A stretch of 5,202 nt of DNA. Source: an uncultured Bacteroidales bacterium (lineage in GTDB: Bacteria; Bacteroidota; Bacteroidia; Bacteroidales; JAUNSR01). The stretch is from positions 1-5,202 of the forward strand of contig CAMTOT010000233.1 in the NCBI GenBank assembly GCA_947074165.1, in the 5' to 3' direction. The position numbers and the translations under genes were made by a program. This document shows positions 1 through 5,202 of this stretch, one piece after another. Every line of letters begins with the position of its first letter. Position 1 is the first letter of the stretch. The notes under the pieces are model-generated. The model searched no databases, had not been told where the DNA came from, and was given only the letters and a program-made list of their open reading frames with translations.

Positions 1-1501
1 GTGGCGTAAGCTGTGCTCCGTCCAGAAGAAACGGATTAAGCCCTAATGGTTCCCCCTCTTTATAGCGTAACACAAGAGTATCCTCTGCCGGTAGCAATCT
101 TGAGAGCTTAAGGTAACTGTCGCCAAGATCTATTATCACTAGAATAATACCGTCCTCGACAAGCTGTCTGAATATATGATTTGCCGTAAATGACTTACCT
201 TTTCCCGTTGGTGCTACAATGGCAAAGTTTCTTGAGGTTATCATCTTGCGGTCCGAGTCCCAGAAATCAAACTTTACCGGTATATTAAACATTCGCTCAT
301 TCAATATTATCCCCTCTTGAGCATTCTTGTAATTTGAATTATTCACAAACAGTGCTGTGGCAACAGATATGTCTACCAGGTAGAACATATTCTTCTCCAT
401 GCAGGATATATTCATCGGAAGGCTGTTAAGAAAAAGGCTTTTAAGCCCCGCTCCCGTTCCCCTGTAAGGAATAAAGTCCTTTGTCCTGAGTATACTTTGT
501 ATATTCCTTGTTGCGTTCTCAAACATAAATGAGTCGTCACTCCAGTAGATAATATTGCTATGGCCTCTTATATACCTTGATTGAGGGTTAGAGATTGTCT
601 CGTCCAAATATCCTTTTAGCTCATCCACTCCTCTTTGATTCTCTGTTGAGAAGCGTCTTGCCCCAATCATATCCCTTAGATTACTCTCAAGTTTCTTTAC
701 ATGATTCCTATGGTCATCTATTATAATCACCTGATTGTAGATATGTGAGAACTCCAACGAAAAGGTTATATCATCCATCATACCCTGAAAAAAGATGAAG
801 TCATCTGCCTTGCCGGAGTAGTTTCTATCCTCAATCGAAGAGTATACCGCACCGGGGAAGTACCTTTCGTTGGTAACAGCCATAATACCGATTTGCCTGT
901 TCCCTGCAGAGACTGACTCTTTACCTATAACCAGATCTACTAAGTTATCTTTGTTAAAGCCATTGAGGTATACTCTTTCGTACTCCTCTATCTGCATTTG
1001 TGTCATTGCTTTGAGTCTGATATCTCCGCTCCTCTCGAGCATCTCACGCATTAGTTCTGCTGCTTCAAGGAATCTTTGCTTTTTGATATCATGGTCTTGC
1101 ATCTTTCTTACAGATGGTATCCTGAAAGGATTACCTGCCTGCGACCTTTCGTATACACCACAAGGCATTACAAGAAAGATATAGCCGTTATGCGCAATAT
1201 ATTCCCGCTCCTGAAAGTATTCAGCGGTAGAGCGTTGCAAAAAGTTATCTTTTGACAGAGCCGAGCTGTCATATCGAGACTTTTCATACCAGTCACTTTT
1301 TTGAACTATTGTTCCTGTCGGAAGAAGAGAGAGTGCTCTTATCCAATCTCCATGTATACGTTCAAAATCTTCGTGATTAAGAGTATACTTCTCTTTATAC
1401 TCTATCCTATAAGCTACTATTGTCTCACCTCTTGAGCTGAAGATTACATTATCGTCAATCTCATAGATCAATGGCGTGTGACGTGTGTATATTTTTGTCA
1501 T
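1..1501 (-). CDS. traG: TraG family conjugative transfer ATPase (VirB4-type), C-terminal part missing at window edge
   Basis: This is a VirB4-type ATPase, which powers assembly of, or transport through, the conjugation channel at the inner membrane. The frame is open from ATG 1499-1501 to the left edge, giving 500 codons without a stop. Residues 1-75 look like the DUF3875 N-terminal region of Bacteroidetes TraG (LIYEIDDNVIFSSRGE, a WIRALSLLPTGTIVQKSDWY segment). A helical middle region follows. Near residues 429-437 is the Walker A loop VAPTGKGKS (plus-strand 191-217), then IILVIIDLGDSYLKL and PLGLNPFLLDG, which match the segment following Walker A in this family. Family members usually exceed 800 residues, so Walker B and the rest should lie beyond the edge. 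The usual first glycine of Walker A is alanine here. The start lies 42 nt after the traF-like stop and fits the family N terminus. Identification of the family is strong; completeness of the gene cannot be judged. Confidence 0.93.
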   Translation of the reverse strand, partial: MTKIYTRHTPLIYEIDDNVIFSSRGETIVAYRIEYKEKYTLNHEDFERIHGDWIRALSLLPTGTIVQKSDWYEKSRYDSSALSKDNFLQRSTAEYFQEREYIAHNGYIFLVMPCGVYERSQAGNPFRIPSVRKMQDHDIKKQRFLEAAELMREMLERSGDIRLKAMTQMQIEEYERVYLNGFNKDNLVDLVIGKESVSAGNRQIGIMAVTNERYFPGAVYSSIEDRNYSGKADDFIFFQGMMDDITFSLEFSHIYNQVIIIDDHRNHVKKLESNLRDMIGARRFSTENQRGVDELKGYLDETISNPQSRYIRGHSNIIYWSDDSFMFENATRNIQSILRTKDFIPYRGTGAGLKSLFLNSLPMNISCMEKNMFYLVDISVATALFVNNSNYKNAQEGIILNERMFNIPVKFDFWDSDRKMITSRNFAIVAPTGKGKSFTANHIFRQLVEDGIILVIIDLGDSYLKLSRLLPAEDTLVLRYKEGEPLGLNPFLLDGAQLTP

Positions 1502-1543
1502 CAATTAATAAATAATAGTACATTAATTCTGTATCAGTAAATC

Positions 1544-1789
1544 TTAACCGTTGAGTATCTCGTTGGGCAGATCATTGTGAAACTCTGTATCTCTTGACTT
1601 TATATAAAATAATACTCCATACTCTACAACCATAAGTACAATAATAACAATGCATCTAAGGAGTGTGAATGAGCTAAGTATCAATAGAACAAGTAGTATA
1701 AGTGATAACAGTAGAATAAAGAAGGATCTAAGAGGAAGCCCGATTATCTCGGGTCTTCTTCTTATTCCTGTTTGTACCTTAACTTTCAT
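1544..1789 (-). CDS. traF: TraF-like small inner-membrane conjugation protein (DUF4133 / VirB3-like)
   Basis: This 81-residue protein probably plays the VirB3 role, a small inner-membrane partner of the VirB4-type ATPase. A basic N terminus (residues 1-21) contains a GIRRRPEIIGLP stretch, resembling the 'GI.RP.E..GL' opening of DUF4133 proteins. Two closely spaced hydrophobic segments follow at about 22-42 and 44-62, then a short polar tail ending in LPNEILNG. The sequence is divergent, so the call rests as much on topology and on its place between a DUF4134-like gene and traG as on residues. Its ATG overlaps the upstream stop by one base (TAATG), which suggests translational coupling. It is slightly shorter than the family members I recall (about 90-110 residues). 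Confidence 0.8.
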   Translation of the reverse strand: MKVKVQTGIRRRPEIIGLPLRSFFILLLSLILLVLLILSSFTLLRCIVIIVLMVVEYGVLFYIKSRDTEFHNDLPNEILNG

Positions 1790-1791
1790 TA
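1787..1791 (-). other. TAATG stop/start overlap (translational coupling site)
   Basis: The TAA of the traE-like gene (1789-1791) and the ATG of the traF-like gene (1787-1789) share one base. Such an overlap usually lets terminating ribosomes restart on the next gene, keeping production of the two small membrane proteins linked. The overlap is seen directly; the coupling is inferred. Confidence 0.75.
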
Positions 1792-2076
1792 TAGTGAAAT
1801 ACTTGTAAGGTATGTGTACACTCCGATAATTAAAAATGTACCACCTACATAAAGAATGATATTGGTAATTCCTTTCTTAATATCTCTGTTCTCACCAAAG
1901 AAATTACCCATATTGAAAAGCGCACAAATGATAAACACAATGCTCAGAATGATTGGAAAAAGTGTCTCTACTTCACTTTGTAGCTGTGATGCAAAGTTTC
2001 CAAAAACCTTTGACTGCGCACTTACTCTGATTGCCGTACCCATAAGAATAGCAGCTGAAAGAATTAGTTTCTTCAT
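1789..2076 (-). CDS. traE: TraE-like pilin candidate (DUF4134 / VirB2-like)
   Basis: This 95-residue membrane protein is the candidate VirB2-type pilin or channel subunit. It starts with a clear signal peptide (MKK, a hydrophobic core at about 4-14, and VSA before Q21, a plausible signal peptidase I site). There is no lipobox cysteine. The mature part has a polar stretch (22-37), a first membrane segment (about 38-57), a short charged loop (GENRDIKKG, 61-69) and a second membrane segment (about 71-90). This signal-plus-two-helix plan, and its place directly before traF and traG, matches DUF4134 of Bacteroidetes conjugative transposons, although residue similarity to the members I recall is modest. 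The start at 2074-2076 is the one that yields the signal peptide. It is preceded by an AT-only leader with no Shine-Dalgarno sequence. Confidence 0.8.
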   Translation of the reverse strand: MKKLILSAAILMGTAIRVSAQSKVFGNFASQLQSEVETLFPIILSIVFIICALFNMGNFFGENRDIKKGITNIILYVGGTFLIIGVYTYLTSISL

Positions 2077-2123
2077 AATTAATTAAATGTGTATTATTTA
2101 TTGATTTGTAATTAAGTTTGCCA
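2077..2123 (-). other. AT-rich 47-nt leader before the traE-like gene, no promoter or terminator recognised
   Basis: This spacer between the coupling protein stop and the traE-like start is almost entirely A/T. It holds no TAnnTTTG -7 box, no purine-rich Shine-Dalgarno sequence, and only a weak A/T-only pairing (TTAATTA with TAATTAA). The bases just before the ATG (TTTAATTAATT) resemble those before the traG start (TATTAATTG) and the coupling protein start (CTAAATT). It most likely serves as a Bacteroidetes-style unstructured initiation leader within the operon. Confidence 0.4.
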
Positions 2124-3827
2124 TTATAGTATAGATCTCAAGAATGATGATGCATCATCTAAGAGATTAGTAAAATTGTCCTGCAGCTCATCTCTGGTTA
2201 CTGCCCGGCATGGCGATGGTAGTCTTTTAACAGGTGGTGTATAGTAAAATCTAAATCTGTCATCCCTTCCATCTGCAAACATGATAAATTCGCCCTGCTT
2301 TAGTTGAAAGAACTCATATCCTCTAACTTTACTTTTTTCCTTTTGTGAGGTAGTAACCCTAATTTCCCCCTTGTTTGCGCTCGACAGCCAGCTGCTCTCT
2401 CCTTTTGATACACTGCGTTGATTTTCCTTTACTATCTCGAAAAATTTCTCATAGTATTTTGCCGTGTCTGCATCATTGACTTTACCCATAAACTGAGTTG
2501 AGAGGTTTGTCAGGATCTCTTTTGTCATATAATCCTTACCATTCCATTGAGCCATACCCTGTATCTTATCCTGCATACAATAGATAAATGAAACTCCGTA
2601 TGATCGCAGAGTCGCTATTCGTCTTCCCAGCCCCATTATCTTAATCGTAGGAGCCTCGTCTAAAAGTACAAATGATGGTTTTCTCCCTCTATTACTCATC
2701 GCTGTGAAACATCCCTCAATAATCATCGCATTTATGGGGGAAATGACATTCTCTAATGCTCCCGGTTTATTGATGAAAGAGAGAACCGCTCTTGAGTTAT
2801 CAGAATTGAGATCAAGATTTATATCATTATCTCCAAGAAGATAGAATATTTCAGGTGATGCCAGTTTTCTAAGGGATGATGCCAGTGTTGAATACAAAGC
2901 TGCCGTCTGACGTTCATTACATACTCCGGTCAGAAATACCGATGACGCAATCTCTGCTTCCTTATCCTGTTTTAGAAATCTGCTAAGACGGCCAAACGGT
3001 ACGGGCTGTTCTCCAACTCCGGGTACGTACACCGTATCATGAAGCCCCTCTGTAGATAGTAGTAATGCTATTACAAATGGCAGATTACAATATTGAGGAT
3101 ATTCTTTCTTTAATCTCCATATTACACCGCAAAGCAAACTCTCGGCTCCTTCCCTAAAGAACTTGGATGTTCCGCCACTCTCATTCTCCTGGCTTAGATT
3201 CAACATCAGAGCTGCAACGATACCCGTTACATCACTCATTGATTCAATATATCCGGGATCTATTACGTTAATGCGAACACTTCTGTTTACATCATGCAGG
3301 GCAAAGACCTTAAAATCGACTCCGTTTTCAAGAAATAACGGGTATGCTATCTCTGAAAGCTCGTAGTCCTTATAGTCATTAATAATTCCTGAGAATTTGT
3401 TCTTTGACAGATGCTTCATCAGAAAGTATATTACGCTTGCCGACTTACCAGCTCCTGAAGAACCAAAAATCGCTACACCACGGTTTAAATCATCTATGTA
3501 ATGCTTCTTCTTTCTGTCATCCATCATCTCAACACGCATTATATTGCTTGTCTTAGAGGCGCGGCTCTTAGTAGTGTTTTGTCTGCCCCATTTTAATATC
3601 GGGTATAGCTGGCCGCATGCAAGAGGCAATATAAATGAATATAGCTGAGTGAGGTTTGCCCCTGTCTTTTCGATAACGATAAAACATGCAGTTTGAATCA
3701 TAATTAATGACACATAGCCCAGAATTGAATTTATCCTGTAACAGAGAAAGGATATAAGTATACCAAAAAACAGAGCCCATAGACACTGCATCGGATATAT
3801 GCTGTATATTAAAAAAAATTCGTTCAT
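2124..3827 (-). CDS. mobC: Type IV coupling protein, TraG/VirD4 (MobC-like) ATPase
   Basis: This 567-residue coupling protein should link the relaxase-DNA complex to the transfer channel at the inner membrane. The N terminus holds about three hydrophobic segments (roughly 14-30, 36-52, 61-78), followed by a basic linker. Walker A is GSSGAGKS at 122-129 (plus-strand 3441-3464) and Walker B is FVLLDEAP at 386-393. Between them is a helical region in the position of the VirD4 all-alpha domain. SFIYCMQD at 413-420 resembles the motif III glutamine of VirD4/TraG proteins. A polar, probably flexible stretch (about 467-500) precedes GYEFFQLKQGEF. The Bacteroidetes MobC proteins I recall are about 650-670 residues with a larger YWFCY membrane domain; this one looks shorter and lacks a recognisable YWFCY signature. 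It lies 29 nt after the relaxase gene. The symbol mobC is by analogy of role and position. Confidence 0.92.
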   Translation of the reverse strand: MNEFFLIYSIYPMQCLWALFFGILISFLCYRINSILGYVSLIMIQTACFIVIEKTGANLTQLYSFILPLACGQLYPILKWGRQNTTKSRASKTSNIMRVEMMDDRKKKHYIDDLNRGVAIFGSSGAGKSASVIYFLMKHLSKNKFSGIINDYKDYELSEIAYPLFLENGVDFKVFALHDVNRSVRINVIDPGYIESMSDVTGIVAALMLNLSQENESGGTSKFFREGAESLLCGVIWRLKKEYPQYCNLPFVIALLLSTEGLHDTVYVPGVGEQPVPFGRLSRFLKQDKEAEIASSVFLTGVCNERQTAALYSTLASSLRKLASPEIFYLLGDNDINLDLNSDNSRAVLSFINKPGALENVISPINAMIIEGCFTAMSNRGRKPSFVLLDEAPTIKIMGLGRRIATLRSYGVSFIYCMQDKIQGMAQWNGKDYMTKEILTNLSTQFMGKVNDADTAKYYEKFFEIVKENQRSVSKGESSWLSSANKGEIRVTTSQKEKSKVRGYEFFQLKQGEFIMFADGRDDRFRFYYTPPVKRLPSPCRAVTRDELQDNFTNLLDDASSFLRSIL

Positions 3828-3856
3828 AATTTAGAAATTACAAATAGATATATTCT

Positions 3857-5149
3857 CTATCTTTCCATCCGGGAATCCTTTCTTCCTGTATCTAAAGTGA
3901 GCATTTTACTGCCAAGACTATACATCATTTTGTATGGTGCTATAACAGGTGCTAAAGATGACATTCCGGCCAATGCTGCGTATTGACTAAAGAGTTTCAC
4001 TGCTAATTGTCGTGACATATTCTTTGATTGCAGGCTTGATGTTACACCCCTCACAAAATGGCTGCCTTCTATCTTGTTGCACGTACTAATTCTGAAATAT
4101 GACTGTATGGCTTTATCCCTGATTCTGCCGGCGTTTTTATACCCTTGCGACTTATCTTTATAGCTCCTATAATTTGAAGATATATCCCTGTTCTGCTTGT
4201 AATGTTCTATTAATTTTTCTCTGTATTTCTCGGGGTCCTCTTTTGCTAATTTTCGTGATTCATACCTCTCACTAAATCCTCTTCCATACGCTGTCATATT
4301 ATCAAACTTTGCCTCAATGGCATTAGAGAACTTATTGCGGTCAAAACCCACCATACAAGTACGCCCATTGACTTTATGTTCTGAATTCTTTCTCGCTTTC
4401 GAGAGTGGTGATAGTCTGTATTTTTTATATCTATCCCGTCTTGAAACTACAATATGTATGTGATAGTTTGTTCCGCTTTTAGGCATCCATTCCGTTATTG
4501 GCACATTGGCTCCACCCTTTCTTACATCAGACTCAAGTATAAGTTCCTTTCTCAATTCTGATGCACGTGACTCGTCTCCCATGTTCAATGCCTTTGAGAT
4601 CTCTCTTTGTAGTTTTTTATTATGCTGCACCTCTTTGGAATTTCCTTTCCAGTATCGGTCTTTTTCTACACGGGCATACCACACCAAATCTTTAGATGAA
4701 TTTATTCCTTCACGATTAAAATTAAGAGCATATTCATCCATGAAGGAAATTGCATATTCCTTCATCATCTCTTTAATTAAGGTGTCCGTTATGGTTTTTT
4801 CGGACTCTGCCTTTAAGCCGGGTTCCTCTTGTATTCTTATTAGATCTGCGACCTGAGATGAAGCCAAATTTTTTAGATGCTCAATCTCTTTTTTTGATGG
4901 ATTGACCGTAATGGAGAAGAAGCGGTGTTCGTTTAATGATAGCTTATAATTGTTAGAATCTATCCCTTTACAAACTTCATCCTTCTGTATCTCTCTTGAG
5001 CTTTCATTAAAGAAATAGTCCGGGCTATCCATAACATTCTCTTTCTCGAGATAGTCAGTAAATCTCTTTACGGAGTTTTCTTCCTTATCAAGATAGTCTA
5101 TAAGTGTTGCACTACCGGCCGTAGTGTTTGCCATTATATTGAAGTACAT
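3857..5149 (-). CDS. mobB: Relaxase / mobilization protein, DUF5712 (MobB-like)
   Basis: This 430-residue protein is a probable relaxase, which nicks the element at oriT and leads the strand into the recipient. Segments recalled from DUF5712 proteins appear in order: MYFNI at the start, DYLEKEN (32-38), FFN (46-48), HRFFSITVNPSKKEIEHL (75-92), MDEYALNFNREGI (137-149), KDLVWYARVEKDRYW (153-167), NYHIHIVVSRRD (228-239, with the HxH pair H230/H232 probably metal-binding), RLSPLSKARK (245-254) and GFDR (268-271). The C-terminal 110 residues are basic, with a hydrophobic patch at about 387-417. The first ATG is preferred over Met6 because the family begins MYxNI. Two features look unusual: a doubled DYL-x-KE element at 18-38 and a charged helical insert at about 168-226, before the HxH motif. 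The catalytic tyrosine is not assigned with confidence. Confidence 0.88.
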   Translation of the reverse strand: MYFNIMANTTAGSATLIDYLDKEENSVKRFTDYLEKENVMDSPDYFFNESSREIQKDEVCKGIDSNNYKLSLNEHRFFSITVNPSKKEIEHLKNLASSQVADLIRIQEEPGLKAESEKTITDTLIKEMMKEYAISFMDEYALNFNREGINSSKDLVWYARVEKDRYWKGNSKEVQHNKKLQREISKALNMGDESRASELRKELILESDVRKGGANVPITEWMPKSGTNYHIHIVVSRRDRYKKYRLSPLSKARKNSEHKVNGRTCMVGFDRNKFSNAIEAKFDNMTAYGRGFSERYESRKLAKEDPEKYREKLIEHYKQNRDISSNYRSYKDKSQGYKNAGRIRDKAIQSYFRISTCNKIEGSHFVRGVTSSLQSKNMSRQLAVKLFSQYAALAGMSSLAPVIAPYKMMYSLGSKMLTLDTGRKDSRMER

Positions 5150-5202
5150 TGTCTGATATAGCTTTTGATCTCTTCCACATCTGCTCGCGTATATTTATGA
5201 TT
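5134..5202 (-). CDS. Possible C-terminal tail of an upstream gene, perhaps MobA-like accessory protein
   Basis: One minus-strand frame is open from the right edge to a TAA at 5134-5136. It encodes 22 residues (YTRADVEEIKSYIRQ near the start) that would form a short charged amphipathic helix, and it overlaps the relaxase start by 16 nt. An accessory DNA-binding protein (MobA-type) often precedes a MobB-type relaxase, and overlapping ends are common in such operons. However, 22 codons is too little to prove coding, and a second frame is also open here (ending near 5111). The gene identity is inferred from position only. Confidence 0.35.
   Translation of the reverse strand, partial: NHKYTRADVEEIKSYIRQCTSI

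Noticed and set aside
870..1184. Plus-strand open frame of 104 codons
   Set aside because: It lies opposite the traG frame, has a low-complexity Ser/Leu/Ile-rich composition typical of antisense shadows, and no matching domain.
1856..2086. Plus-strand 76-codon frame opposite the traE-like gene
   Set aside because: It is antisense to a gene with a clear signal peptide and two membrane helices; the hydrophobic runs mirror that gene.
2079..2112. A/T-only inverted repeat (TTAATTA / TAATTAA) between the coupling protein and traE-like genes, considered as a terminator or operator
   Set aside because: The stem is about 7 bp, all A/T, with a long loop and no G/C core or T-tract; such pairings are expected by chance in this composition.
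3163..3366. Plus-strand 67-codon frame opposite the coupling protein gene
   Set aside because: It is a shadow of the VirD4-type ATPase frame, with no recognisable domain.
3568..3786. Minus-strand 72-codon frame inside the coupling protein gene
   Set aside because: It is an alternative frame of the coupling protein's membrane region, with no independent coding signal.
4506..4856. Plus-strand open frame of 116 codons
   Set aside because: It lies wholly opposite the well-supported relaxase, is Ser/Phe-rich like an antisense shadow, and shows no domain.
5150..5202. Possible oriT or promoter just upstream of the relaxase
   Set aside because: I found no inverted repeat, no nic-like motif I recognise and no TAnnTTTG box; the stretch is better explained as the end of an upstream gene.

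Overview
The window reads as part of the transfer module of a conjugative element from a Bacteroidetes-type host (ICE/conjugative transposon or conjugative plasmid). The basis is the protein set: a DUF5712/MobB-type relaxase, a TraG/VirD4-type coupling ATPase, small TraE-like (DUF4134) and TraF-like (DUF4133) membrane proteins, and a VirB4-type TraG ATPase with the N-terminal DUF3875-like region typical of Bacteroidetes elements. The base composition is moderately AT-rich, and the starts are preceded by A/T-rich leaders without clear Shine-Dalgarno sequences, which also fits that phylum. Family names come from recalled family features, not from a database search.

Every gene is on the minus strand, so the operon reads right to left. 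At the right edge (5134-5202) there may be the tail of an upstream gene that overlaps the start of the relaxase gene. Next come the relaxase (3857-5149), the coupling protein (2124-3827), the TraE/VirB2-like pilin candidate (1789-2076), the TraF/VirB3-like protein (1544-1789) and the first 500 codons of TraG/VirB4 (1-1501, cut by the left edge). Gaps between genes are 29, 47, -1 and 42 nt. I see no convincing terminator and no Bacteroides-type -7 box (TAnnTTTG) in them, so the simplest reading is one polycistronic transcript whose promoter lies off the right edge.

Together the genes cover successive steps of type IV conjugation. The relaxase nicks and carries the DNA, the coupling ATPase brings it to the channel, the TraE/TraF pair contributes pilin and inner-membrane parts, and TraG energises assembly or transport. 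I do not see a wholly new system. The points worth a second look are the colinear joining of mobilization and channel genes, a compact coupling protein that seems to lack the usual long N-terminal membrane domain, and two apparent insertions in the relaxase, one of them a tandem DYL-x-KE repeat near the N terminus.
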